Shown: positions 34,509-43,486 of the stretch, one piece after another
Position numbering within the stretch: position 1 is the stretch's first letter
How the letters are laid out: each line of letters starts with the position of its first letter
NCBI GenBank assembly: GCA_020438215.1
Contig: JAGQUX010000008.1
Location: 1-64,000 of the forward strand
Source: Armatimonadota bacterium
GTDB lineage: Bacteria; Armatimonadota; Fimbriimonadia; Fimbriimonadales; Fimbriimonadaceae
Direction: 5' to 3'
DNA length: 64,000 bases
Notes under the pieces: generated by a model
What the model saw: the letters and a program-made list of their open reading frames with translations, nothing else
Databases searched by the model: none
What the model was told of the DNA's origin: nothing
Made by a program: the position numbers and the translations under genes

Positions 34509-34979
34509 ATGCAGAAGAACGGGAAACCTCAACTGACTCATCACCAGAAGGAGTCATTTCATGCCTTGCTGTTAGCGCACGCTCGAATTGTTCGAGAGAT
34601 TGATCGCTGTCTGGCAGAAAAGGGGCATGTCACGATAGACGTTTACGACATCCTAGTCACGCTTGAATATGTTGAGGGCCAGAAGATGCGCCTCAACGAA
34701 CTCGCTGAAAAGATATCCTTCAGCAAAAGCGGACTTTCACGCAAACTCGATAAGCTCGAAGACCAAGGGCTCGTCATGCGCGAACCATGCCCGAACGACA
34801 AGCGCGGCTACTACGCAGTCCTTACCAAAAAAGGATACGAAGCTCGGCTCTCAGCTTGGCCAGCACTCCACGACTGCATGCACGACTACTGGGGCGAATT
34901 TGTTGATGATAAAGATGCCGCCGATCTCCGCGAGCTTTTTGGCAAGCTCATCGAAAAGACCGGCGGCACTGCTATCTAG
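34509..34979 (+). CDS. MarR-family transcriptional regulator
   Basis: 156 aa from ATG 34509. An in-frame reading from 34374 adds 45 residues unlike MarR and is rejected. Helices flank a winged helix: MRLNELAEKISFSKSGLSRKLDKLEDQGL near 58-86 is the helix-turn-helix, and PCPNDKRGYYAVLTKKGYEA near 90-109 is the wing. Its target may be its own promoter, which carries inverted repeats, or a nearby gene such as the convergent hydrolase, but this is inference. Confidence 0.88.
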   Translation: MQKNGKPQLTHHQKESFHALLLAHARIVREIDRCLAEKGHVTIDVYDILVTLEYVEGQKMRLNELAEKISFSKSGLSRKLDKLEDQGLVMREPCPNDKRGYYAVLTKKGYEARLSAWPALHDCMHDYWGEFVDDKDAADLRELFGKLIEKTGGTAI

Positions 34980-34982
34980 TTT

Positions 34983-36833
34983 TTAGAGTCGTCCGCTCAC
35001 TTTCACCCGCGAAGCGAATTGTCCACCAGTGAACACGCTCACGTTCGCTGATACATAATCTTCGTCCTTCGCAGTGAAGATGTTCATGAACTTATGCGGG
35101 TTGCGATCCACCAGCGGGAACCAACTTCCTTGCACCTGAATCATGATTCGGTGCCCTTTCTTGAAGGTGTGGAATGTGTCTGGCAATCGGAACGGAACTC
35201 GTTCCACCATTGTCGGATTAAGCGGTTTCGGGTTCGAGAAACTATCGCGGAACTTAGCCCGCATGACTTCCCCACGAACCAGCATATGGAAGCCGGGATT
35301 CTTCGCTTCGTTATCTGGGAAAGCATCGATCAGCTTGACAATAAAGTCCGTATCCGTGCCCGAGACTTTAGCAAAGATCTCAGCTTCCAGCTCGCCTGCC
35401 AGAGTCACATCCTCGTTCAGCACATCGGTTTTGAAAGTCAGGACATCCTTACGATCTAAACAGAATCGCTGATCATCCAGCATGTATTCCCGAGTTCGCC
35501 GAGTGAGCTTCCCACCTTGGTAAGGAACAGGATTTGCCGGATCGTCCAGATAGGTGAGAGCATCTTGCGCGCGGTTTGGCGACCATTTCAGCGAACCGTC
35601 TTGCTGGAAGTAAAGCGATACCGGCTTTGCTGCTTTTGGCGGCCATTCTTCAAATGTCTTCCACTGTTTGCTTCCAGAATCAAATACCGTTACTTCCGGG
35701 ATACCGGGCTTGCCGTTGCCACGCAAGTAAGCATCAAAGAACTTGAATTCGATCTCTTCTTGGAAGTATTGGGAGGTGTTTGAGCCCCAATCGTGAACAT
35801 GAAACGTTGTTCCATTTCCGCCGGCCCACATCCCGTGATACCAAGGGCCAAGAATCATGAAGTTATCTTGCTTCGGGCTCATGACTTCTGCGGATTTGTA
35901 TGCCGCTTGTGGTCCCCAGCAGTCTTCTGCATCAAAGAATCCACCAACCCAGAGCATCGCGCATTTGACATCTTTCAGGCGGCTTTGAATGGCTCGCGCT
36001 TGCCAGAACTCATCGTAAGTATCGTGGCGAATCGCATCTTGCCAGTACGGCATATTGCCCTTGAAAATCTTGGGGTCAACATTCGCCATCCCGCCAAGTT
36101 CCAAGAAGAACTTGTAGGCGTCATCGCCAATGCTAAAAGATGCCGCACGAGGGTTCGTGGGGCCAGGGGTTGGCCGAACTCCTCCAAATCCAGAGAAGAA
36201 CGAGATGTAGTCCTGCATCATAAATGCGCCGTTGTGGTGGAAGTCATCACCCAAGAACCAATCTGTTGTTGGTGCTTGCGGAGAGACCGCCTTCAGCGCC
36301 GGGTGACCAGCTAGTGCGCCAAGTGCCGCGTATCCGCCGGGATAAGAAATCCCCCAAAGCCCGACTCGACCATTGTTCTTCGGCACATTCTTGACAAGGT
36401 AGTCAACAGTGTCGTAGGTGTCGGTGGATTCGTCGATATCGGCTTTGCCAGGCTCAAACTTGGTCTGGGTGAAACCAGGAAGCAATTGTGGGCGCACATT
36501 CACAAAGTCGCCTTCGGACATGTACTTGCCCCGAACATCCTGATAAGCGAAGATGTATCCCGCTTTCTTCATCTGCTCCGAGCCACCATGCCCGCGCTTC
36601 TGAGCCTCTGGCCCGTAAGGTCCAGCTGAATACGGTGTGCGTTGCAGCAAGATCGGGCCATTTGCAGGGCCGGTCTTTGGCACGTAAACGCTGGTGTAGA
36701 GCTTCGCCCCATCCCGCATGGGGATCATGTACTCGTACTTGGTGTACTCGTAGTTTTGGGCAAAGGCATAGATCGAGGCGAGCGCCAAAGTGGCAGCGAA
36801 CCCTGCACGTAGGGAAACACGATATCGAGCCAT
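34983..36833 (-). CDS. Secreted CocE/NonD-type serine hydrolase (X-Pro dipeptidyl-peptidase S15-like)
   Basis: 616 aa. The signal peptide (1-25, ending IYAFAQ) implies export. The alpha/beta-hydrolase domain has PMRDGAKLYTSVYVPK near 37-52, LLQRTPYSAGPYG near 62, and the nucleophile Ser near 163 in WGISYPGGYA. The Asp is expected near 300 in GGFFDAEDCWG. The C-terminal jelly-roll (about 395-616) is typical of the CocE/NonD group, ending near an HKFMNIF stretch. Members cleave esters, amides or X-Pro peptides; the substrate is not readable here. A TAACGT -10 lies 6 nt before the ATG. Confidence 0.9.
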   Translation of the reverse strand: MARYRVSLRAGFAATLALASIYAFAQNYEYTKYEYMIPMRDGAKLYTSVYVPKTGPANGPILLQRTPYSAGPYGPEAQKRGHGGSEQMKKAGYIFAYQDVRGKYMSEGDFVNVRPQLLPGFTQTKFEPGKADIDESTDTYDTVDYLVKNVPKNNGRVGLWGISYPGGYAALGALAGHPALKAVSPQAPTTDWFLGDDFHHNGAFMMQDYISFFSGFGGVRPTPGPTNPRAASFSIGDDAYKFFLELGGMANVDPKIFKGNMPYWQDAIRHDTYDEFWQARAIQSRLKDVKCAMLWVGGFFDAEDCWGPQAAYKSAEVMSPKQDNFMILGPWYHGMWAGGNGTTFHVHDWGSNTSQYFQEEIEFKFFDAYLRGNGKPGIPEVTVFDSGSKQWKTFEEWPPKAAKPVSLYFQQDGSLKWSPNRAQDALTYLDDPANPVPYQGGKLTRRTREYMLDDQRFCLDRKDVLTFKTDVLNEDVTLAGELEAEIFAKVSGTDTDFIVKLIDAFPDNEAKNPGFHMLVRGEVMRAKFRDSFSNPKPLNPTMVERVPFRLPDTFHTFKKGHRIMIQVQGSWFPLVDRNPHKFMNIFTAKDEDYVSANVSVFTGGQFASRVKVSGRL

Positions 36834-36839
36834 ATTTTG

Positions 36840-36845
36840 ACGTTA
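36840..36845 (-). promoter_or_regulatory. Putative -10 element of the CocE-like hydrolase gene
   Basis: TAACGT on the minus strand ends 6 nt before the ATG at 36833, with no Shine-Dalgarno sequence, suggesting a leaderless transcript. Confidence 0.5.
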
Positions 36846-36887
36846 CTCTCTGGCCCGCATCAATCGCAAGAAACTTGCGATTTCTTA

Positions 36888-37445
36888 CTAATCTTTATCC
36901 GCTTTGAACTTGAGCACTTCCGAGTTGATACAGAAGCGAATGCCCGTTTTATCGCGCGGGCCGTCGTCAAAAACATGCCCTAAGTGACCATCACATTTCG
37001 CACAGAGCACCTCAACCCTAGTCATTCCGTAGGAATAGTCCATCTTTAGCCAGACATTCTTTCGCTCATACGGTTGGAAGAACGAAGGCCATCCGGTTCC
37101 GCTTTCGAACTTGGTATCGCTTTTGAAAAGAGGCAGGTCGCATCCTACGCAGTGATAAACACCCTCTTCTTTGTTGTTCAAATACCCACCACAGAAGGCC
37201 GCTTCTGTGCCTTTCGCACGGAGGATCTTGTATTGTTCAGGCGTCAAACGTTTCTGCCATTCGGTATCAGAAAGAACGAGTTTGTCCTCCCGTTTGGGCG
37301 ACTTGTCCTCAACTGTCAGCCCGCCAATCATCTTCTTTTCTTGGGCAGCAGCCTTCGGCGACGGCGACCCGGTCGCATTGATAGCGACGAGTGATCCAGC
37401 CACCAATAGGCTAAGGCCTGATATTGATGCGATCAGAACTTTCAT
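36888..37445 (-). CDS. msrB: Exported peptide-methionine (R)-S-oxide reductase
   Basis: 185 aa. It reduces methionine-R-sulfoxide in proteins. An N-terminal hydrophobic segment (about 4-24) targets it outside the cytoplasm. The zinc Cys pairs are CVGC near 98-101 and CAKC near 146-149, and the catalytic Cys is in RFCINS near 172. The GTGWPSFFQPY and GHLGHVFDDGP motifs are complete. There is no fused MsrA. A start-proximal AGAAGAGAG acts as a possible ribosome-binding site. It is divergent from the lipid kinase gene. Confidence 0.93.
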   Translation of the reverse strand: MKVLIASISGLSLLVAGSLVAINATGSPSPKAAAQEKKMIGGLTVEDKSPKREDKLVLSDTEWQKRLTPEQYKILRAKGTEAAFCGGYLNNKEEGVYHCVGCDLPLFKSDTKFESGTGWPSFFQPYERKNVWLKMDYSYGMTRVEVLCAKCDGHLGHVFDDGPRDKTGIRFCINSEVLKFKADKD

Positions 37446-37492
37446 ACTCTCTTCTAATGGTACAGGACTTCGTTAAGTTCTGAAGTCCCAAA

Positions 37493-38389
37493 ATGCGTAC
37501 TCGACTTTTTTTGAATTCTGGTTCACGGCAAGCAGAAATGCGTCAGGAAGAAGTGAACACGCTTTTCGCCAAGCACAAAGTCGAAGTCGAATCCACCGAG
37601 CTCTTTGACTCCATCCAAGAACTTCAAATTCAGGTTCTTGCCGCGATCAACGATGGCGTTGAAATGATCATTGCTGGTGGAGGCGATGGCACCATCACCG
37701 CGAGCATTGAGCCCATGTTAGGCTCAGACGCCACCTTGGCAATCCTTCCTCTCGGCACTGGCAACCAATTCGCCAAGGAAATCGGGATTGACAGCTTGGA
37801 GTCAGCTGTGTTAGCGATCAAGGCTCTCCGCCGCGCGCGAATTGATGTCGCTACCGTCAATGACCGCCCTTTCTTGAACGTCGCGACATTCGGCTTAACG
37901 ACCGAAATCGCCAAAAACCTCCACGGCAAAAAGCTGCTCGGGAAAGCCGCTTATGTTCCCGCCCTATTCAAAGCAATCAAAAACACAAAGTCCTTCGAAT
38001 TCCGCGCCAAAACAGAAACGATCACCCACGAATTTGAAGCCATCCAGGTTGTTATTGCCAATGGGCGATTGCACGGCGGCCCCTTTGCCGCGAGCCCTGA
38101 TGCCAGCCTCACCGACGGCAACATGGATGTTTACGGCGTCGAGCCGACTTCCCCGCTCAAGCTTGCGCTGGCGGCGACCTTGAGCCTGGATGGGCGGCAT
38201 GTTGTCCTAGAAGAAGTCCCCAACTTCAAATCCAGTGACTTTCATGTGGAAACAAAGCCCTCACTCCCGATGGTGATTGATGGTGAGACAGTTTGGCTTG
38301 ATAACCCGCATTTCAAGGTTCATCCTGCTGCACTGAAAGTAGTTGTGCCGGAAAATTTCCGCGTTCCCGATAACCGGCTTGTCGTTTAG
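37493..38389 (+). CDS. Diacylglycerol kinase catalytic-domain lipid kinase (YegS/DgkB type)
   Basis: 298 aa. The ATP-binding GGGDGT motif is at 62-67 and PLGTGNQFAKEIG follows near 85-97, defining the DAGK catalytic fold; the C-terminal sugar-kinase-like domain includes ANGRLHGGPFAASPDASLTDGNMDV near 184-208. It phosphorylates diacylglycerol or a related lipid, feeding phospholipid turnover. Its TAG stop overlaps the stop of the convergent EAL gene by two bases (one shared TTAG). Confidence 0.88.
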   Translation: MRTRLFLNSGSRQAEMRQEEVNTLFAKHKVEVESTELFDSIQELQIQVLAAINDGVEMIIAGGGDGTITASIEPMLGSDATLAILPLGTGNQFAKEIGIDSLESAVLAIKALRRARIDVATVNDRPFLNVATFGLTTEIAKNLHGKKLLGKAAYVPALFKAIKNTKSFEFRAKTETITHEFEAIQVVIANGRLHGGPFAASPDASLTDGNMDVYGVEPTSPLKLALAATLSLDGRHVVLEEVPNFKSSDFHVETKPSLPMVIDGETVWLDNPHFKVHPAALKVVVPENFRVPDNRLVV

Positions 38390-39426
38390 CCGATGTGAAG
38401 CGGAACAACTGGTCGGCTTGCTTTCGGGCATGGGAACCCGATCAGATACCCTTGCGCCATTTGGAATCCGCACGCATGGACAAACGCCATCTGCTCCACG
38501 GTTTCCACGCCTTCAGCAACGGTTTTGCAACCCAGACTATGAACATAATTCACCATTTCGCGGATGAGCTTTTGCTTGCTAATGCTCAATCCAGAGCACG
38601 CCAGGTGACGATCAAACTTCACGATGTCAGGGCGGAGGGCTTCCATGATCCGCACGGAAGAATGACCTGCACCAAAATCATCAAGAGCAATCTGCGCACC
38701 ATGTGAACGCAGGTGTTCAACAATCCGCTTCAAATCCTTGATCGGAGGGAGGCTTTCCGACTCAACGAATTCAAAAACAACGCGGCTGGGATCAATGCCC
38801 GCCGCGCGAATCGCCTCCCAAGTGAAGGCAAAATCCCGACTTGGGTTTGTCACCCCTCCCGGGATCAAGTTCACAAAGAGAAGGTCTTCGTCATCAAAAA
38901 GCTCGCCGGCTCCTTTGATTGCCGCAATGCGTGCAGCTGCATCAAATTCGCGGGTTTTGCCATAAGCGCGGGCAGCCCGCATCATACGTCCGCCATCAAA
39001 AATCTCTTCTCCGCTCCGGCCCCGAGCCAGAGCTTCAAAACCAATAACATCTGACTGCTTGAAATCGTAAATTGCTTGGAAGTGCGAAACAATGCCTCGA
39101 TCATCCAGCAACTGCGGGAACCATTCGCCTTCAATTCGTTCGCGAATTTGCTGGATCGGTGCGCTCATCCAAGGGTGGAGGTCGGCGTCCTCGTGACAAA
39201 CAATGCCATAGACATTCTCCGCCGCCGCATCGCCGATCGCATCAAGAAAAAGGCGGAAATCGTGTTGCCAGCCTGTACCCGTGAAGTGATGAACATTGGA
39301 TGAGGAGACGTCAGGGATTGCAAACCGCCGGAAATGTGTCTGGACGCTCGCTTCAGTAGACCAAGCGGCAACTCCAACAATCGGCAATTTTGGTGCTATC
39401 AGCGATGCTGATTCGCAACTTTTCAT
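38386..39426 (-). CDS. EAL-domain cyclic-di-GMP phosphodiesterase
   Basis: 346 aa from ATG 39426. An N-terminal region of about 100 residues is not recognised. The EAL domain starts near 105; its catalytic set looks intact: GFEALARG near 127 (EAL), LFVNLIPG (Asn), FEFVES (Glu), ALDDFGAGHSS (DDFG), KFDRHL (Lys/Asp) and VAEGVET (Glu). It should hydrolyse c-di-GMP and lower a signal that promotes sessile behaviour. There is no GGDEF partner and no TM. It lies between the lipid kinase and the nine-gene membrane array. Confidence 0.9.
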   Translation of the reverse strand: MKSCESASLIAPKLPIVGVAAWSTEASVQTHFRRFAIPDVSSSNVHHFTGTGWQHDFRLFLDAIGDAAAENVYGIVCHEDADLHPWMSAPIQQIRERIEGEWFPQLLDDRGIVSHFQAIYDFKQSDVIGFEALARGRSGEEIFDGGRMMRAARAYGKTREFDAAARIAAIKGAGELFDDEDLLFVNLIPGGVTNPSRDFAFTWEAIRAAGIDPSRVVFEFVESESLPPIKDLKRIVEHLRSHGAQIALDDFGAGHSSVRIMEALRPDIVKFDRHLACSGLSISKQKLIREMVNYVHSLGCKTVAEGVETVEQMAFVHACGFQMAQGYLIGFPCPKASRPVVPLHIG

Positions 39427-39489
39427 TTCGCGCAGTGACAACCCTTAAACTCCTTTTTCATGCGCGGGCGATAGTCCATCCTTGAACCC

Positions 39490-39506
39490 ACCCGGTACTA
39501 GTACGG
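39490..39506. repeat. Palindrome between the EAL gene and the membrane array
   Basis: GTACTAGTAC is a perfect 10-bp palindrome, flanked by CCC and GGG arms. It lies in the 142-bp gap between the EAL gene and the array, in the middle of a minus-strand stretch. It could be an operator or an mRNA 3' structure. Confidence 0.4.
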
Positions 39507-39516
39507 GGCTAATTTA

Positions 39517-39560
39517 CCCAATTTCCAACAAGTTTTCCACAATTGGGACAATTTTTTTGA
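39517..39560. terminator. Hairpin at the 3' end of the membrane array
   Basis: CCCAATT (39517-39523) pairs with AATTGGG (39541-39547). A run of seven T follows on the plus strand only, although the adjacent array is read on the minus strand, where no T tract follows. Its role is unclear. Confidence 0.35.
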
Positions 39561-39568
39561 ATAGGTAT

Positions 39569-40330
39569 TCAGTTGAGGTGCTTGAGGAATGACTTTGTCG
39601 CAGGATGGAGCTTGAGGATTTCCTGCGCTTCCGGGGAGAGGTTTTGCCAGGCGTTGTTGAACTCAGGCTGGAAGTGCTTCCGAGAGGAAAGAGGGATTGA
39701 GATACTCCCCCAGAGTCCAATCAGTGCGGCTAATCCAGAGACGATGTATATCCACATCAGAATTTCTGGAGGGATTTTCAGCCCAAAGAAAATAAAGAAT
39801 GCCGCAATGGCAATCCCAAGCGCGAAATTGAAACCAATTTGTCCTCGATCGATACACCTGATGCTATAACTTCTGAATACTGCCATAGCATCATCAAAGT
39901 CATCAAATTGCTGGCTAACAACATGGATTGAAGATTTCCGCCAGCCTGCAGGCATCTGCATCACCAAACTCCCATAGTTCTCACTTCGGGTTTGCTTCAG
40001 ATACAGTTGGCTCCCAAAGTCGCCATTGATAGGGTCATCAATTTGGCTCAGGGCAAACCCAGTGTCCTCTTTGCACACCAGCAAGAAATAATCAATGATT
40101 TTGTCTTGCTTGTCCGACGCCCAAGTTTCCAAGCTGAGAGGAATCAGATATAAGAGCATCAACGGAAATACGATGATCATCCGATACGAATAAAACAGTG
40201 AAACAAGGATAATTACTGGCAATACAAAATAGTTGGAGCGAATCATCCACGGATTCCGCCACTTCTCATACTTCCGGAACCGATCAATCTCTTGCTGAAG
40301 CTTCGGGGTGAGTTCTAGTGAATTAGCCAC
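39569..40330 (-). CDS. Four-helix membrane array protein 9 (last)
   Basis: 253 aa from GTG 40330. Near-identical N-terminus to member 8 (LELTPKLQQEIDRFRKYEKW), then TM1 and TM2 (about 30-70), a soluble middle of about 105 residues with KEDTGFALSQIDDPINGDFG, TM3 and TM4 (about 172-220), and a tail with LSPEAQEILKLHP. Function unknown. It overlaps member 8 by 8 nt. Confidence 0.75.
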   Translation of the reverse strand: MANSLELTPKLQQEIDRFRKYEKWRNPWMIRSNYFVLPVIILVSLFYSYRMIIVFPLMLLYLIPLSLETWASDKQDKIIDYFLLVCKEDTGFALSQIDDPINGDFGSQLYLKQTRSENYGSLVMQMPAGWRKSSIHVVSQQFDDFDDAMAVFRSYSIRCIDRGQIGFNFALGIAIAAFFIFFGLKIPPEILMWIYIVSGLAALIGLWGSISIPLSSRKHFQPEFNNAWQNLSPEAQEILKLHPATKSFLKHLN

Positions 40331-41111
40331 CCTTCACCTCGCGCTTGGAAAGGAAAACTGACACACGTCCATCATGTTTAAGAATTGCTTGTAACGGTGA
40401 CGGCAATCCGTTCCATGCAGCATTAAACTCACCCTGCAACGCTTCCCGAGCACTTTTTGGAATCAGGAATGAGCCCATTAGGCCAATAATCGCGGCGAGT
40501 ATTGCGAAGATAAGCACCCATATCTTAGTATCGGAGGCTGGCATTTGAGTGACAGTAGGAAAGATCGCGACCAACCCGAGGATCGCCAGAAACATACAGA
40601 TAAGACTGCCTTCGCTGAACTTCCTATCAACATACTTCTTCAGGATTTCGTTCAGATGTGTGACTTGATTCTCTTCCGCAATCAAAACCTCCAGCGATTG
40701 GTTCCGATGTCCAATGGGCAGTAGCATCGCGGCATCAATCAAGACATTGTCATCGCTTTGCTTGAGCAAAAGGGCTTTCCCGAACTCTCCATTGAGCGCG
40801 TCATCCACGAGACTCAACGCAAAAGACGTGTCTTCCTTGCAATTGAGGAGGAAGTATTCAAGTATTTCGCCTCGTACTTTCTCTGCTTTTCTGTACATGA
40901 AAGCAAGCGTTAACGAGACAGCTAAAACGCCAAGCAATGCAAACTCAGCCCATTTGAAGTAGTGCCCTAAGGGTAGGAGCGCAAACATCAGAATTTGAAA
41001 AAACACGATTATTCGGCTGTCCGCCCACTTCTCATACTTCCGGAACCGATCAATCTCCTGTTGGAGCTTCGGCGTGAGTTCCAGTGGCTTACTTGCTCCT
41101 ATCGAATCCAT
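40323..41111 (-). CDS. Four-helix membrane array protein 8
   Basis: 262 aa from ATG 41111, with GGGAG immediately upstream; a GTG three codons earlier is possible. Same plan as its neighbours: TM1/TM2 at about 32-70, a soluble middle with KEDTSFALSLVDDALNGEFG, TM3/TM4 at about 180-225, and a tail with LPSPLQAILKHDG. It is a recent duplicate of member 9, sharing 20 identical N-terminal residues and matching DNA. Function unknown. It overlaps member 7 by 13 nt. Confidence 0.75.
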   Translation of the reverse strand: MDSIGASKPLELTPKLQQEIDRFRKYEKWADSRIIVFFQILMFALLPLGHYFKWAEFALLGVLAVSLTLAFMYRKAEKVRGEILEYFLLNCKEDTSFALSLVDDALNGEFGKALLLKQSDDNVLIDAAMLLPIGHRNQSLEVLIAEENQVTHLNEILKKYVDRKFSEGSLICMFLAILGLVAIFPTVTQMPASDTKIWVLIFAILAAIIGLMGSFLIPKSAREALQGEFNAAWNGLPSPLQAILKHDGRVSVFLSKREVKGG

Positions 41112-41887
41112 TTCTCCCACCGATTCAGCTCCGACATTCTTCGACCTAACAAAACTATTTCCCTCACTCCATCAGGAAGTCTCTCCAATATCCCCTTGAT
41201 CTCCGCCCAATGTGGTTTGAACGCTCGCCGCTGGATCACCCACGGGGCAAGCAGAAGCAATCCAAACATCAGCACTAACCCAATCGCTCCAAGCACGGCA
41301 AGCAAATTGGTGGACAAAGAATCGATTACGGCTATCAGGATGGTGCTAAGAATCAACGTCAGGACAATGCAGGAAATGCTCCAAATGAGGAGCCGCTTGT
41401 ATGTGCGCTGGTAGCGATTTTCCGGCACAGACAGCGCATTGACTAAGTCCTGCAAAACGGCTTCCTGCTCAGCCATTTTCCTGTAAATCACATCGGTATC
41501 TAGGCGGTCTAGTTGAGAGGCAAAGTAAGCCGCAGCAGACTCACCTCTCAATGCTCTATCGGCCAACTCTTTCTCGAAGAACTCCTTATGACTGCCTTGC
41601 GCCCCATTTAGAATTTCCTCGTCATCTAACTCCATGAGCATGGCAAGGATTTTCTTTGATGGTCGTGGTGAAAAGGGTTGGACGTTTCGATTAGTCAGAA
41701 CAAGAAGCAAGATGAGCAAAGACCTTGCCTCTTGCATGAAGTTGGCGAGCCCAAGGTGATCTCCCCTGATTTTGTCCGGCAGGATATAACAAGCCAAACC
41801 AAGAAGTGCTATGCAGGTAAGTATCCACATAGCAATCATTTGCTGTCGCGCGATTTCGGCTTTGACTTTGGCTAGCTTCTCACTCAT
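41099..41887 (-). CDS. Four-helix membrane array protein 7
   Basis: 262 aa from ATG 41887, overlapping the previous stop as ATGA. TM1/TM2 span about 16-65, the soluble middle (about 70-165) is acidic and helical with SKKILAMLMELDDEEIL, TM3/TM4 lie near 170-215, and the tail carries LERLPDGVREIVLLG. Little residue-level identity to members 8 and 9 is visible; the link rests on shared architecture, length and operon position. Confidence 0.72.
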   Translation of the reverse strand: MSEKLAKVKAEIARQQMIAMWILTCIALLGLACYILPDKIRGDHLGLANFMQEARSLLILLLVLTNRNVQPFSPRPSKKILAMLMELDDEEILNGAQGSHKEFFEKELADRALRGESAAAYFASQLDRLDTDVIYRKMAEQEAVLQDLVNALSVPENRYQRTYKRLLIWSISCIVLTLILSTILIAVIDSLSTNLLAVLGAIGLVLMFGLLLLAPWVIQRRAFKPHWAEIKGILERLPDGVREIVLLGRRMSELNRWEKWIR

Positions 41888-42666
41888 GGGAGTCCTGCCT
41901 CGATCAGTGACTGCACCACTTGACTTTTCTTGAGCGTTGTCAGGATGGGGTCGGACAATGCAACAAGGTGTGGATAGGTGCGCGGCCCGTACTCAGCCAA
42001 CAATGCGCTCTGGCTTCTTTGCGAGGCAATTGCCAAAAAACAGAGCACACCGAAGAAGAGCACAGCTAATATTACAAACACGGGTAGCAGTTCTTTTTTT
42101 GCCGCCTCTGTAAAAAACAGGAGCGCCAACAGAACCCAGCAGAAAGCCAACATCGAGAATATCGTCTTTCTATGCTCATAAATTTCATAGAATCTTTTTC
42201 TGTGTCGCATCTCGGTTTTTGCGATCGCATTGAGATTCTCCCTGTACTTCTCCATCGCCTGAAATTGAAATAAAGACTCCCCTTTGGGAGCAAGGTAGGC
42301 GTAATATGCAAGGCCACCTAACCCTTGCTTGGCTCGCTCGCGGGCGACTTCGTACGCCATTGCACTCGATGGCGTGTCATACAAGCCAACGATTTGCTCA
42401 TCGCTTATCTCTCCGAGAAAGTCAACACACTTCTGGTGATTTTTTGGAATGAGATAAACCCACCAAACAAATGGCGTTGTTGCGATTGTAAAGAAAACCA
42501 GCATTAGCTGATTTTCTGTAAAGAATGGCGTAGTGAGTTTGTCCGCAATGAACCTCGCGCCGATAAAGCCAAGCAGAGATGATGCTGGAAGTATTTTCTT
42601 CTCCAAGTCGAGCCAAAGCCGCAGTCTCTTGGCTTCAGGGCTATTAAGATTGGGCATATCACTCAT
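41884..42666 (-). CDS. Four-helix membrane array protein 6
   Basis: 260 aa from ATG 42666, which overlaps the preceding stop; longer in-frame readings run into the previous gene. TM1/TM2 about 25-70, a soluble middle of about 100 residues with ISDEQIVGLYDTPSSAMAYE and an Ala/Gln-rich helix, TM3/TM4 about 170-215, and a tail including ILTTLKKSQVVQSLIEAG. No known domain is recognised. Confidence 0.72.
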   Translation of the reverse strand: MSDMPNLNSPEAKRLRLWLDLEKKILPASSLLGFIGARFIADKLTTPFFTENQLMLVFFTIATTPFVWWVYLIPKNHQKCVDFLGEISDEQIVGLYDTPSSAMAYEVARERAKQGLGGLAYYAYLAPKGESLFQFQAMEKYRENLNAIAKTEMRHRKRFYEIYEHRKTIFSMLAFCWVLLALLFFTEAAKKELLPVFVILAVLFFGVLCFLAIASQRSQSALLAEYGPRTYPHLVALSDPILTTLKKSQVVQSLIEAGLP

Positions 42667-43486
42667 TCCCGGCCTCCCACATCTTCCGGGCGTAAGCGTT
42701 CGCAATAACTCGATGCAAAGCCTCATCCGGCAAGGAGTCAAACACCGGTTTGAACTTCAAGCCCATCTCCCGATACTTGTTTCCTAACCATTTGGCGTAC
42801 AGTATCCAACCCACCACGCCCGAAATCACAAGTGCAAGGAACCCGAGCACCCACAATAAATCATCGACAAAGCCGTGTGTCGCGCCGTATGTCACCCACC
42901 AAGTGGTGAGGGCGACAAAGACAATCAGAGGGGTAAGCCAAATTTTCAAAGGTATTCCACGCGCAATCGTCCGATCCTCGAACTTTGAAACCGCCTGCGC
43001 TATTGGCCCGATCTCCACATCAAACGGCTTCAGGATTTCGTAAGCGTCTTCGTTCTCCATGTATATGGAGGATTGAGCAAAGTACATCGCTCCAAACTTT
43101 CCAGCCCAGTGTTTGAGCAAGTCGTGAGCCAAAAAGCAGAAACGTGGATGCTCTCGCAATCCAAAGAACACCTCTCCGCGCAATTCAACTCCGTGCGGTT
43201 CTAAAGCGTTCAGCATCTTCCTATTGAAGTTTCGTTCCAAAAGAATTACGCCAATTGCACCCGAGAGGATAATGATATAGAGGATCTCTCCCCAGCCAGC
43301 GTCTCGCACTTCCCTATTGATTGTGCTGCCAATAAAAATCATTAACATATAGAAGGCTCCGAAACGGTTAACCACTTTCCTCCACCTAAGAAAACCCTTG
43401 ACTGCCTTCGACTCAAGTGTCGCTGCAAGCTCTGGAGAGAGGGGAGGCATCACCGCTTGATCGATTTCTTCACTTTTGACTGGCAC
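42659..43486 (-). CDS. Four-helix membrane array protein 5
   Basis: 275 aa from GTG 43486. GAGGAGG lies 7 nt upstream, a strong ribosome-binding site inside the previous coding region. N-terminus PPLSPELAATLESKAVKGFLRW, TM1/TM2 about 38-85, a soluble middle with LREHPRFCFLAHDLLKHW and AQAVSKFEDRTIARG, TM3/TM4 about 175-225, and a tail with FDSLPDEALHRVIANAYA. Function unknown. Confidence 0.74.
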   Translation of the reverse strand: MPVKSEEIDQAVMPPLSPELAATLESKAVKGFLRWRKVVNRFGAFYMLMIFIGSTINREVRDAGWGEILYIIILSGAIGVILLERNFNRKMLNALEPHGVELRGEVFFGLREHPRFCFLAHDLLKHWAGKFGAMYFAQSSIYMENEDAYEILKPFDVEIGPIAQAVSKFEDRTIARGIPLKIWLTPLIVFVALTTWWVTYGATHGFVDDLLWVLGFLALVISGVVGWILYAKWLGNKYREMGLKFKPVFDSLPDEALHRVIANAYARKMWEAGNE

